From Pseudoscleropodium purum (Eukaryota > Streptophyta > Bryopsida > Hypnales > Brachytheciaceae), in contig OZ017796.1 in assembly GCA_963969395.1 (NCBI GenBank), positions 8,620,501 through 8,684,500 of the forward strand: DNA of 64,000 nucleotides, read 5' to 3'. Below the pieces are notes generated by a model. That model did not search any database. It worked only from the letters and a program-made list of their open reading frames with translations, and was not told the DNA's origin. This document shows, in pieces, positions 1-10,725 of the stretch. Each line of letters begins with the position of its first letter. Positions within the stretch are counted from its first letter, which is position 1. Made by a program: the position numbers and the translations under genes.

Positions 1-194
1 CAGATGTAAAATCATGGATGAAGCGTCACTACCGTCTTGATGTCATCCCCTAGTTGTGAATGTAACTAACAATCAACTATGGTGATTGACATCTTCTGGT
101 ATTGGTGCAAATAGGAAGCAATAGTCATTCTGTAGTTGTTCTGGATAGTCAGTCATTCTTTTGCAATTGCATTTTTGCCCATTTTCTTGTAGTA
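1..194. mobile_element. Right end of a CACTA-type (En/Spm) DNA transposon, cut by the window edge
   Basis: The stretch ends with GCCCATTTTCTTGTAGTA, which is the inverse of the CACTACAAGAAAA terminus typical of plant CACTA elements, with the last base G changed to A. Just inside it, AGTCATT occurs at least twice (near 124 and 151), as expected for subterminal transposase-binding repeats. The same end and the same AGTCATT words occur in opposite orientation from 56285, so both belong to one family. The body of the element lies left of the window. The family call rests on termini only. Confidence 0.5.
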
Positions 195-349
195 TTTCAT
201 GGTTTTACATGATAAATTGATAATTTAGTGAAAAACATTGGTGATGATATTTCCTAATTTGATTGCAGAGATATGTTATATGTAAGAAACATCCATACAC
301 ATATGAACTTCTCTTTTTTTGAAACTAATTTCACTTTGATGGTGATTTC

Positions 350-589
350 TTAACCCTTAATAAGCACCCAACACATAGACCCTTCTAAACTCATTCCAAT
401 CAAACTATCATCTAAAAAAAAATTCACATAAATTGATTGTACCAATTGGTAGAAGAGACAAGCTTGAAGCTCCATGTAGAATGACATGCCCTTTAACATC
501 ATATTATTGAAAAGATTATAATAATCAAACAAGAAAAATTTTCAATTTTGAGAGGCTAGATTTGAGGCGTTGGGGCACTCAGGGGTTAA
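350..589. mobile_element. 240-bp TTAA-ended MITE
   Basis: The left end reads TTAACCCTTAATAAGCACCC. The right end is the inverse of TTAACCCCTGAGTGCCCCAA. Together they give imperfect terminal inverted repeats of about 20 bp with TTAA at both outer edges. The element has no coding potential. It is a short member of the TTAA/CCCCTAAAG family found across the window. Confidence 0.55.
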
Positions 590-1189
590 GAGGCCATGAA
601 TGTGGCTCTCTACTTTTCTACACTCACATAATTAGATGACCAGCCTTTTTTCAATCCAATATTTGGCCTTATTTTTTTAGCCTAGTGGTGATGCTCCTAT
701 TAAACAAGGAGCGCTCATATGTATGTGAGCATAGAATCTATGAGTCCATGAGCCTAGGAGTGTATGTTATAAACACCTTCAAATGGTTCTATGTACATAC
801 CTACAACTAGATTCAAGGCTTGTAGGTTCAAGTCTTTGTATGCTCATGCACTAGCATTGTTGTTATTAAGCTTGTTTGGTATGAAATTGAAGATAGAGAA
901 TACATGTCTACACATAGTTCAAACTTAACGTGAGTGAGGGATGAGGGATGGGGCATTCATTCCATTTATAAAATAACACATTGGATTAGCCATAAGGTAA
1001 AATAGTCCAAAGTGGTCATAATTAGGAGTTTATCCTTATGTCATTACTAAAATTTTATAATTTGTTTCCATATAAAAATAAGTGTGAGAAATAGAAAGAG
1101 AAATTGAAATAATATTTTCTCAACAAAGTACAAATTTGTTCAAATTTTTGAAGTGGATTGCCCAGAAGAGTCTCTAGACTATCCAAAAT
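590..1189. other. Intergenic AT-rich DNA with a dispersed repeat
   Basis: No gene is visible. Bases of about 700-865 (inverted ATGTATGTGAGC-like words, then ATAAACACCTTCAA and CATGCACTAGCATTG) resemble 18170-18380. The copy here lacks the 0.8-kb insertion found at 18381 and so acts as a related empty site. Confidence 0.4.
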
Positions 1190-1460
1190 CAACCAAAAGT
1201 GTTCATAATGGTCATCTCACTCACCTAAAGCAATGACAATATTTCCTAATGTGGAAGGACAAAAAAAGCAACTTCCTACAATGGATTTACACTAAAAAGT
1301 TGGAAGTTCCTAATGAGGTCACTAATCACTTCTTATTGTCATCTAAGACACTGATTGTAGCCCAAATCTCACTTATTGAAAAAACCCATGTAATGGGATC
1401 ATTCTTTAGGTGTTTACTATAGATCTTTTGACCTTAATGGGATGTTCTACCCTATATTCA
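1190..1460. repeat. Dispersed repeat, copy 1 (second copy at 16627-16910)
   Basis: Shared words in the same order are CATAATGGT, CAATATTTCCTAAT, AATCACT, TGTAGCCCAAATCTCA, TTATTRAAAAA and GGRTCATTC. The copies are in direct orientation about 15.4 kb apart and are well diverged. No coding potential was recognised; the parent element is unknown. Confidence 0.45.
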
Positions 1461-1922
1461 ACCACCATAGCAACTTAGGCAAGCTTTGCCTAATAATTTT
1501 TGTTTATACAAAATAGCTAATTTAGGTACATTGTTTTCTATAAGGTTAGGCAAATGTGAAATTATTTTTTTCTTGTTTAGGCCCATGATATCTCCACCAT
1601 ATACAAGGTCAAAATTATCTCCTTCAATATATCTTTAGAATGTAGTATTTTTTAAATGATGGGAGTGAAAATATAATAGGTCGAGATGATGAATAAAATA
1701 TGATCATATGGAAGACAATGTGCTAAACTTGGAAATTGATCTAAGGGGTACTCAAAGAATTGAAGGAGAATTTGAAGTTGTATGGCCTTCCACATCTATG
1801 AGGTGTGACTAGAGAAACTACTCAAGAGACTTTTTTTTCACTAAGGTCTTGAGCCCAATGTTATTTGTACCAAAGACATGCATGGACAATTTTCCCAAAA
1901 TGGTTGCATAAGTATTTATGGA

Positions 1923-2887
1923 ATAATCCCTAAAGTCCCAAAAGTCTCCCAAAGTTTTTGGTAGGTATATATGATCTCAATTTTTGTCATGCTTTTTTAA
2001 AATTTATGTGGAGAACTGTGGAGGAACATAATTTCTTTTCAAATCCAACTCATAATTGAAAAGTTACAACCATATTTTTTAAATGGGGGAGAGGGAGCAA
2101 CATGGACATGATAAATGTCATTGACTTTCACCAAGGTTGCTAGAATGGGCAAGGATTGCTATAAAAGAAAGGGAATCTACTAGTAAGCAATTGTTGGACA
2201 AAAAGCACAAGGCCATAGGATAAAGTAATTCAATCATATGAAGCCATCAAGAATGGAAGAAACCAATTGCCTTAAATTTGGCAAGAGAACACACTAAAGT
2301 ATATTGGGAACATTCAAGGACCTTTTGTAGGAAGGTTGCCAACCATCTTTGGTGTTGGAGAGTTCACATTTACCAATAGAAATTTAAGATCTATTTTTTT
2401 TTTTTTAAAGTTTGGCTTCTAAAGCATGAATATAATTTATATTATCGGATTCTAAAAGTATGTTGTGGAAAATTTTATTCAATTCTTGAGACATTATTTG
2501 CATTGCAAGATTTTATTTGATATGCTTAATGTCTTATATTGCCTTGAAAATTGGTGTATATATGACTAACATGAATTTGAACATATGAGAATTTTAATAT
2601 CAAAGTTCATACAATAAAAGAATTCCACAAATGGTGGGCAAAGTTGCTTGAAAAATTCTTTGGATAGGTCCCAAAAAAAACACTTGCACTTTGAATGCAA
2701 ATACCTTTCAATCTAAATAGTCAAACTTCCCAAAATTCAACCATGTCATTTTGTACAAGTACAGTACAAGATTCTTTGGTTAGAATCTCAAAAAATTCAT
2801 CTTGTAAGTGTTTGGAGGCAACACACTTGAAATGGTAGTTTTGAGTGGATTTTGAGGAAGAAAATGTCTTGAGACTTTAGGGATTAA
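1923..2887. mobile_element. Degenerate TTAA-family element (about 965 bp)
   Basis: The left end is ATAATCCCTAAAGTCCCAAA. The right end is the inverse of TTAATCCCTAAAGTCTCAAG. The last 70 bases (GGTAGTTTTGAGTGG and then GACTTTAGGGATTAA) closely resemble the right end of the element at 40628-41650, so both belong to one subfamily. Ends are mutated (ATAA for TTAA; CCC for CCCC), which suggests age. Confidence 0.5.
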
Positions 2888-3290
2888 AGCAATCCAACCA
2901 TCACTATAAAGGATGTTTGATTTTTTCAATTTAAAGAGCAAAATAATATCAATAGACTCCAAAAGAAACTAGAGTGTTAATAAAAAAAACTTACTAATAA
3001 AAAGGTCTTTTGGCACAAAACTACAATATGAGAGTTTGGTTACTCAAATCAACAATATTATTATTTTTTTCTTTTTCCAATGTCACCATCACTTTTTTAT
3101 AGAAATAAAATTGACACACTGTATTTTTTCTTTCAAGAATAATTACACCTAAAATTCCCTCTATTTGATTCCATTCCTCAAAGAAAGCAACTTAATAATG
3201 TATGTAGCTCTTACAATTCTTCGTTTTGGATCTATGTATAAAGTGGGCACCTCCAAATGCACCACTCATTCTAAACCGCCATCTTCACTT
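2888..3290. other. Intergenic DNA, no gene seen
   Basis: AT-rich sequence with T-runs between a TTAA-family element and the copia element. Nothing else was recognised. Confidence 0.4.
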
Positions 3291-3531
3291 TGTATGCTCT
3301 CCTATTGGAATTATACAAAGAGGCACAAAACAAAAGACAATATGCAAGGTAAGGTGGAAAGAGATAATAATCTCTTCTGAAACACTTTGCTTATACTTTA
3401 CAAATGTTGCATTACCAAAAAACGCTTTTGTAACTTTGGCAACAAGCAACCAAGGTCATTTTTTACTCTAACTACTAAGTCAGCAATGCCATTAATTAGA
3501 GATTCTACCTACTACAATTTGTCTCTCAACA
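3291..3531 (-). repeat. Copia 3' LTR
   Basis: It aligns by eye with 6834-7080 over its whole length. Shared blocks include TATTGGAATTA, GCAAGGTAAGGTGGAAAG, ACCAAAAAAC, GCAACCAA and GATTCTACCTACTACAA. The two LTRs differ at many positions, so the insertion is old. Confidence 0.75.
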
Positions 3532-3555
3532 CTCCTACTTTGCAAGTTGGCAAAG

Positions 3556-4345
3556 TCATAGAATCCCATGCCCTTGACCAATCCTTGATGTTGATCCATG
3601 CCTAGTGCTTGTCAAAACATTTGCCACCATGTACTTTGTTGCACAATATTTAAACCCAACCTTTTGGTTTTCCATCTTCTCTTGAATGAAGTGGTACAAC
3701 ATGTCAATGTATTTGGTGCTAGAATGATGTTTGGGGTCCATTGCAAGTGCAATACATCCTTCATTGTTACACATAATCAAGGTGACTTTCTATTGTATAT
3801 TTTCCACATTTGCAAGAAGTTGTTGCAATCAAATGGCCTCTCTTATACATGCGGAAGTGGACATGTATTTGGCTTCTGTGGTAGATAATGCAACTCGGAA
3901 TTCCACAAAATGGCTCCATTTCCTACAAAAAATATACTCATAGACCTTTGTGTGTTGACGCCACCTACCCAATTGGCATTACATAATCGTTTCACAACAA
4001 TGTCTTGGCCACAAAAAGACAACTCTTAACCTTTTGTGCCTTGCAAGTATTGCAAGATCCTCTTCACCACAATCCAATGTATAGAACATGTACTGGCTTA
4101 CCAAATTCATGGGATATGCAAGGTCCAAATGTGTCCCAATCATTATATACATCAATGACCCACAACTTGCTTGTATGGCACACCTTGCATTTCCACTTCA
4201 AATAGTTTCCACTCCAAATTTGTAAGTTTTTCTAACTTGAAGTTAGCATCGAGTAGCATACCAATGGGCTTACAATCTTGCATATGGAACCATTCAAGCA
4301 CCTCTTTGATGTACTTACTCTGGTTCAAAGTAATTATACAAGAAG
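3556..4345 (-). pseudogene. Copia reverse transcriptase C-terminal part and RNase H relic
   Basis: On the - strand, shifting frames give RT-like text (QSKYIKEVLEWFHMQDCKP, then a VGSLMYIM-like block) followed by RNase H-like residues (CNNEGCIALA, KYIDMLYHFIQEK, ATKYMVANVLT). These match the conserved end of copia polyproteins: the NxSxIALA block, the KHIDxRYHFI block and the DxxTK-type tail. Several stops and frame changes interrupt it. It lies directly upstream of the polypurine tract and 3' LTR, as expected. Confidence 0.8.
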
Positions 4346-4379
4346 TCCTATCTTATCACAATTCTCATCTTGAAGTGTG

Positions 4380-4960
4380 TCCACGCCACCTAAGTGAACA
4401 AAGAGGACGTTGGGGTGATTCCTCAAGCCTTGCAAGAGATAAGGTGTAAGGAACTAGGAGCCCCAAGCAATCAGAGCATTGTAGTGCTTTGCTTGGGACA
4501 AATAAGGTAGCATATTGTACATACTTGGTAATCTTATGAGAAGATGCATCTATAGGTATAAAAAAACACAAGGATCCAAGTTGGTAGTCAAAAGTTATGA
4601 CTCCTCAAAGTTCGAAGTGTCCTTGCTACATCCCGAGGTGTGGGACATGGGAGTAGGGGCTTAGAGTCCAATTTAGGGATGATTTCTTGGGCCAAATAGG
4701 AAATGTTGAATATTGTTGCAAAGCCTAAGATATCAACTTTCTAAAATGATAAGAATCACAAACGGATCAATTGTAAGCTAAAAATTATAGGCATCCAAAA
4801 AAAGGAGAGTCCCAAGGAACTACACTTCGAGGGGACTTGGATCTTTGGAGGGCCAAAACTTCCTTGTAACTTGTTGGATTTTTAAAAGTGAATAGTCGAA
4901 GATGTTCTACAAAAGATTAGATCACTAAAACAGGCTTGCACTTTGGATTTGGAGGCCGGG
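4380..4960. other. Foreign or unrecognisable segment in place of the RT core
   Basis: The flanks are RT N-terminal-like (4985-5165) and RT C-terminal-like (3556-4345), but nothing here resembles the palm motifs or the YVDD box. One short - strand open frame (4365-4571) has no recognisable motif. It is either an insertion that replaced the core or very decayed sequence. Confidence 0.4.
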
Positions 4961-4984
4961 GTGAAAAGCTATCATGATAGAAAG

Positions 4985-5165
4985 ATTGTACTTTGTACCT
5001 TGTTACATGGCTTGATGCATCCTCCGTGGAACAAAACACCCATTTGCATCCTACACTATACTACCTAATGGAAAGGGGAGTCAATTTCCAAGTACCAATA
5101 GCCATAAAGAACTTATATTCTTCTTTCATGGCCTCCTCCCACTTGCTTGCATCATTGCCATTCAT
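4985..5165 (-). pseudogene. Copia reverse transcriptase N-terminal relic
   Basis: The - strand reads NDASKWEEAMKEEYKFFMA and then GTWKLTPLP, and after a break GCKWVF. This is the start of the copia RT domain, which usually reads W.EAM..E...L..N.TW.LV.LP and then G.KWVF/Y. Stops separate the blocks. It lies upstream of the missing RT core. Confidence 0.8.
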
Positions 5166-5353
5166 TGCATGTTACAAAGTAGATGGGTCGCTTGTAAATG
5201 CCATATTAGCATGGTCTTCTTCCAAATAAGGTAAAGTGTAGATTATCCGCCATTCACTTGGAGGTCACCTTTTTCTTTTGGGATACCTTGACTCATTTGG
5301 AGGTGGCATTGCTTCTTCCACATTTGGTTCTACATTAGGCACTCTACAAGTCT

Positions 5354-6330
5354 TTATTTTAACCTTCGGAGTAGCACTTGTCTACAACTTTTTCCTTTTT
5401 CTTTTCCTTTGGAAGATTCATCCACCAAAACTTCATTCCTCCCATTTATGCAAACCTCCAAAGGTTGCACTTCCTCTTCCAAGAATTTAATGTCATCATT
5501 CTTAACAATCTTCTTGATCTCCAAACACATCAACTTGTAGGCCTTAGTACCTATACAATATCCAAGAAATAAACACTTGGTACCCTTAGCATCAAGCTTG
5601 GAATGGCAAGCATTGTGCACCTTGGCATATACAATACTTCCAAAGATTCTCATGCATGCAATGCACGGCCGTTTGTCATGCCACACTTTCTCAAGTGCAA
5701 TTACCACCACTTCCACCGAAAACTCAAGGTTTAAGCCTTGGGCATAGATTATGCATCTTGCCATCTCTACAAGAGCACGATTGGCACACTTTGTCACTCC
5801 TTTTTGTTATGGAGTGTAAGGGGTTAAAGTTTGACTTGCAATGCCATAGCTCTTCAAAGAGTCATTGAATGGCTTTGATATGTACTCACCTCCATTGTCC
5901 AAACAAAACCCGTTGATCTTTAGCCACAATTAAGTCTCCACAAGCGCCTCGAATTCTCATTTTTGGCCTTCAATAGATACACCCACACATTTGTTGAAAA
6001 ATCATCGATGAAGGTGATAAAGTAACACAAGCCACCTATAGATGTCATCTTCATTGGACCACACACATATAAGTGGACTACCTCCAACTTTTTAGTTGCA
6101 CAAGTTGCTCCATCACTTGGAAATGCTTTGCGTTATTGCTTGCCTTCATTGTGAACCACACAAAGTGTAGATTCACCCACATTCTTGCCAAGAGCCATTC
6201 CCATCACCATGTGTTAAAGAGCTTTGACACTCTTCAAATCCAAATGGCCCAAACACTTCTGCCAAAGGTCCATCATGTGGCTTTTGGCCACAATATGGGC
6301 CAAAAAAGTCACTTGAGCATCGAACAAACA
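5354..6330 (-). pseudogene. Copia integrase relic
   Basis: From high to low coordinates the - strand shows a pre-integrase-like block (WQKCLGHLDLKSVKAL), a core block (GGLCYFITFIDDFS..VWVYLLK), a CLDNGGEY-like block carrying the second catalytic Asp and the TPYTP box. A stop follows, then an intact 147-codon frame (5354-5797) with NRALVEMARCIIYA and FLGYCIGTKAYKL, matching the integrase C-terminal region. Internal stops and shifts make it non-functional. Confidence 0.85.
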
Positions 6331-6385
6331 TTTAAAAGACATTCATTAGAAGTTGCTATCTCTCATGGTTGTAGCAAACAAGTCC

Positions 6386-6757
6386 CTATTGGATACTCTC
6401 ACAACACACCACTATGTTGAAGCTCCCTTTGTACCCATTTAACGCTAGCTTACTCACCAAAAGCAAATCAGAATGCGACTTGGGCACATGGAGAACTTCT
6501 TTGATAGTGAATCTCATTCTCTCACCTTTCTCCTCCACTTCCACAATAATCTTGCCTTTGCCCATAGCCTCTACTATATTTTTGTCCCCCATGAACACTC
6601 TCTTTTCTTCCACAAGCTCATAAGTAGCAAATACCTCTCTACAAGGCATCATATATTGTGTATCCTCTGAGTCTACAATCCATTGTAACATGGAGTTAGT
6701 ACCAAGTCCATCATTGGTCATGAATCCATAGTAATCATCCTCTTTGTTGCCTTTCAA
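6386..6757 (-). pseudogene. Copia gag-protease relic
   Basis: An open - strand frame contains WIVDSEDTQYMMP, followed by a block ending in a KEVLHVPKSHSDLLLVSKL-like run. In copia proteases the active site reads W.(L/V)DSG.S.HM and the domain ends with ..VL.VP....LLSV..L. Here the active-site Gly and the following conserved residues are changed, so the enzyme would be dead. Upstream gag with its CCHC knuckle was not found before the LTR. Confidence 0.8.
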
Positions 6758-6833
6758 ATGATTTGCATTCTCACTTGTGTTAACCTACAAACACTTTGCA
6801 ACCAAGCCTTTTGCTAAAAATATTGCACATAAG

Positions 6834-7080
6834 TGTTGACCCATAATTTATTGGAATTACACAAAGATGCTAGACACAAAAGGCAATGTGCAAGGCAAGG
6901 TGGAAAGTGATAATACTCACTTTTGAAATAATTTACTTATACTTTATGAATGCTACGTTACCAAAAAACACATCCAAGACATCTTTGGAAACAAGCAACC
7001 AAAGTCATTGTTAACTTTGACTACTAAGTCAATTATATTACCAACCAAAGATTCTACCTACTACAACTCATTTTTCAACA
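6834..7080 (-). repeat. Copia 5' LTR
   Basis: It reads TGTTGACCCATAAT at its left edge and TTTTTCAACA at its right edge, the TGTTG...CAACA termini usual for copia LTRs. It pairs with 3291-3531. Read on the - strand it precedes the protease relic. Confidence 0.75.
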
Positions 7081-7574
7081 TCTCCAAAGTCAATTATGTA
7101 CCTATGTGAAAAATACATTTATATAAAACCAAACTTTGTTCTTTCCAAATTTTTGCATACAATATGCAAATGTCACGTTCTTTGGTGAGTTGGAACCTCC
7201 TTTCAAGTGCCAACAAGAAAATATGAAATTCTTACCAATCTAATAGTAGTAACTAGATTTGAAGCAAAAAATATCGGTTTGGGGGTATCTACCTTAAGGC
7301 AGTTTGCTCTAAAAGTGCCCATGATCCAAAAGCAATTGTGACACAAAGGTACATTTTGCTTTCTTCAATATATTAGCAATGTACATTTCAAGAGGTAGTC
7401 ACTTTTAGTGACCACTGCATTTCAACTTCAAAGATTCATAACTTATTCCATAAAGGTTCAAAAAATATGAAATGACTTGCCTTAGATGCCAATTCCATTT
7501 TTCTTGCTACAAAAATTTATTAAAAATTGTTTCAAAGATATCAACTTAGTTTCTTTGAAAAAGGCAATTAGCCC

Positions 7575-8447
7575 TTAACCCTTAAAGGACCAAGTTGCAT
7601 TTTTTGGCCAAGTAGAAATTTTGGACAAGTGTGTGTGATTAGAGATTTCCATATTTTTGACCCAAATTTTAAGAGAAGGTAAATTTGATGAATAACTTTC
7701 ATATACATTAAATTTTATAACATTTGGAAATAGGAGTCAAAAGTTATAGCCTAATATTTTACTTTTTTGTAACTGAGCAGTTTAGGCAAATGAAAAAAAT
7801 GACTTTTTTTAGAAAAAAATTTGAAATTGGTTTTTTAGAGTTTTATAAATATGGAAAGCTTTTAATCATTCCATTTTGATCAATGAATCAAAAGTTCTGA
7901 AGATTTTTTGTTCACAGGCAATTATAGATTCTTTACTCTAAAATAAAAGCATAGAATGTAGATTGTTTATTATAACATTTCAACCATTGGAATTGACATT
8001 TTTCAAATCCTTAGTTAAATTCTTAGTAATTTAGTATTTTGAATCATTTACTACTATTACCTACTTATTATTTTTTTCCTATATATTGTATTCCAAATGA
8101 TTTGAAAATTTTCAAGCATGTGTTCAACTTTTCAAGGAAAAAAAATCCAAAGAAGAACCACCATTTTGGTCATTTTTTCCATAGAAAAGAGAGCTTTTGA
8201 AGTGTTGCTGCCCTATTTTTTGTAGGGCCTAAAAAATGATTTCAGTGTATTTAAATGTTAATATCTTGCAATCCACATGGTAGAAATGTTTGTAATAATT
8301 ACTACGTGTTATCACATCAACATATTACTACAAGATCCTACGGTTACATGTGTCAAAAAAAAATTTCAAAAATTTGGTACTTGTACTAATAATGGCAGTT
8401 TTCAAGCATTTTCAGTGAAAACATAGTCATGGAACTTTAGGGGTTAA
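7575..8447. mobile_element. TTAA-family element, 873 bp
   Basis: The left end is TTAACCCTTAAAGGACCAAG. The right end is the inverse of TTAACCCCTAAAGTTCCATG. The interior is homologous to the elements at 14501 and 20391 (shared GTAGATTGTTTATTA, TTTAGTATTTTGAATCATT, GAAAATTTTCAA and AATATCTTGCAATC). It has no ORF. This is one of the clearest full-length members. Confidence 0.65.
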
Positions 8448-9907
8448 ATGGTCACTTTAAGAAGAAACTACTTGAATACAAGTATTTTTTGGTAATTAGA
8501 ACTTCTCTTCAGTATGTGAGATTCATGCTGGCAAATCAAGCTAACCATTCCAAGTCTATGCAAGATAGTAAATCATGCCCACACAATGGATCCTAAGAGG
8601 CTAGATTTACATTGGGGATAACACAAGAATTTTTTTATTTTTCACACAAATTTTTTTTGCAAATTTTGAATTTATATTTACAATCAGAGACCCCAAATTG
8701 GTTAGGAGGGGTCTAGAACATATTCTAGACACGACTCAAAATAGGAGACCTTTTTTTACTTTTACCTCCAATGAACCCCCCAATTTAACCTGTTGGGTCC
8801 ACTTTGTAGGCATGATTCAAGTTTTGGCATGTCTACTTACCCTGTAGCATTCCAAGTTGATTGTGTGTTAAATTGAAAGTTTGTCATGAGAATCCACTTT
8901 CATTTCATTTGAAGATATTATTATTACTTTTCATACAAATGAGTGTTTGTAAATTGCAAGAGTAAAATATAACTAAACCCAATCTACTACCAACTTAAAA
9001 AAGTCAACAAGTAAAATGAAACAAAATTGAAGTATGACAACACTCATCTAGACTTATTGGCAAAGACAACACCACAAGGCACTTCCCGCAACTACACAAG
9101 CACTTAGCTCAATGCAAGCAAAACACGAAGCCCTCTATTGGGCCAAACAAAATCCACTTACGCTTTCTATCAATCACAATAGCAATGATATTGCTCCTAC
9201 ACGACCTTTCATAGAAACTTTGGATTAACCTCTATAAATTGAGGAGCCCATTTGGGATTTTCAATAATTTTGGGTAAACAATTTCATTGCTAATTTTTTG
9301 ATACCATGGTTAAATTTTCTTATAGATGCATGCTAGAATTATCTTAATAGAATTTGGCTTAGTGCTTACAAAGTTATGTCTAGGTTAGTCATTTTTTTCT
9401 CAACAAGGACTAGTTGGCAATTTTTTTTTAAATTAGTTTTTTTTTTTTTTTTTTTTTTTTGAGGGGGGGGATTCCCATGAATTCCTGACTAAATTTCAAA
9501 AGATATCATCAACTTGAATTTTGAAAGATGAACTATGAACTTACACAAGCATATTTAAAAACTTCTCTTTGAATTTATGCATAAATATCTAATAATGAAT
9601 AGGGTTTAGCACTTCAAATAGGACATACTCCAAAGGATTAGCTAAATGATCTTAAAGTTGGATTAAAAAAACAACTTTAAATCTTTTGAAATTCTAGTTG
9701 CTTGACCTCCCTTTGTTGAGAAATAAAAAAATGTTTCATGTCATAATTCCATGAGTACTTAGTCAAATTGCACATAAATTAGTACGTTGAAAAGATACTA
9801 ATGTGGTACACATTATCTACTCCAAAAAATAAAAAATTAATTCTTCTAGCTTTTCAATGGCCCCTTCTAAAAATGAGAACATCCAAAATGAGTTCTTTTG
9901 TCCTTTA
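8448..9907. other. Intergenic AT-rich DNA with repeat pieces
   Basis: No gene is seen. Bases 8610-8700 (CACAAGAATTTTTTTATTT, then TTGCAAATTTTGAATT and AATCAGAGACCCCAAATT) match one arm of the inverted-repeat element at 35598-35976. A run of more than 20 T is followed by eight G at about 9438-9470. Confidence 0.45.
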
Positions 9908-9915
9908 GGGGTTAA
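9908..9915. mobile_element. Solo TTAA-family terminus
   Basis: GGGGTTAA, preceded by CTTTA, is the terminus itself. Read inward on the - strand it gives TTAACCCCTAAAGGACAAAA and then CTCATTTTGGAT, nearly the same as the left end of the element at 22952. So a reverse-oriented copy lies to its left, but its other end was not recognised. Confidence 0.5.
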
Positions 9916-10725
9916 TTTAAATAATTCTTTTGTTTTTTCTTCCCCTACACTTTGCACATTTTTCCCAAGGTCAATAAAATTCAATTTAAATTGTAATTCT
10001 CAAATCGTGTACAACTAATCACTAAATAGTGGTGACTTTCTGTTGTAAATGAAAGTCAATTACCAAATTTTGTCAATTTCATGATGAATAATAATTCCTA
10101 TATTTATGTAATCCATCTTAGAATTATACTAGCTAAGTTTATCAATCCTTTTTAACCCCATGATTTTGGATAAGGATTTTGGGGTTGTCCAACAAATATG
10201 TCCAATTTCATTCATTCTATTTTTGTAATTGTCTTGCAATACTTCCTAACATTGATAATTACAAATTTTCAAAAATTTTCTTTGCAAATTTCTATGTAAA
10301 GAGCACATGTATGTTTCACCTCAAAATTGGCTTTTTCAATTCAAATAGTTGACTGCTGAAATGATTTCAATAAGTTAATAGTATAAAATTTTAATTCATC
10401 AATTCATATGTCATTTTACATTTTAATCTCATGACAAAAAGATCTTGTGAAAATGACTATTGTTCAATTCATAAATATTTTAGAAAAATTTAAATTTTAT
10501 CAACTAATATTGATTTGAATAATGGTAGATCTAATTGTATGGATATTATCTATATATAATTGTAAACAACTTTTCTAAAAGGCTAATACTAAATTATTAT
10601 TCTATGTGGCACTTGATAATACAACTTGCATATTTGGACCCTACATCAAGGTCTTTTAACCTTGGTGACCCATAAAGTTATTTTGTAGCTACTTCTTGTA
10701 AAATGAATATTCATAAAAAAGATTA
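9916..10725. other. Intergenic AT-rich DNA, no gene seen
   Basis: The piece at about 10500-10600 (ATTGTATGGATATTATCTAT) resembles 42330-42370. No ORF with coding character was found. Confidence 0.35.

Larger units (their letters stand above)
3291..7080 (-). mobile_element. Degenerate Ty1/copia LTR retrotransposon
   Basis: Two direct repeats of about 240-250 bp (3291-3531 and 6834-7080) bracket remnants, in - strand order, of protease, integrase, reverse transcriptase and RNase H. Integrase before RT is the copia order. Both repeats begin with TGT and end in CAACA. A purine-rich tract (inverse of CTCCTACTTTGC, at 3532) lies just inside the downstream LTR. The interior is about 3.3 kb, shorter than a usual copia, because gag is mostly missing and the RT centre has been lost or replaced. 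Frames carry many stops. No matching target duplication and no clear tRNA primer site were seen. The copy cannot be autonomous. Confidence 0.88.

Noticed and set aside
3165..6670. Many + strand frames across the copia element
   Set aside because: They are antisense to recognisable - strand protease, integrase, RT and RNase H remnants.
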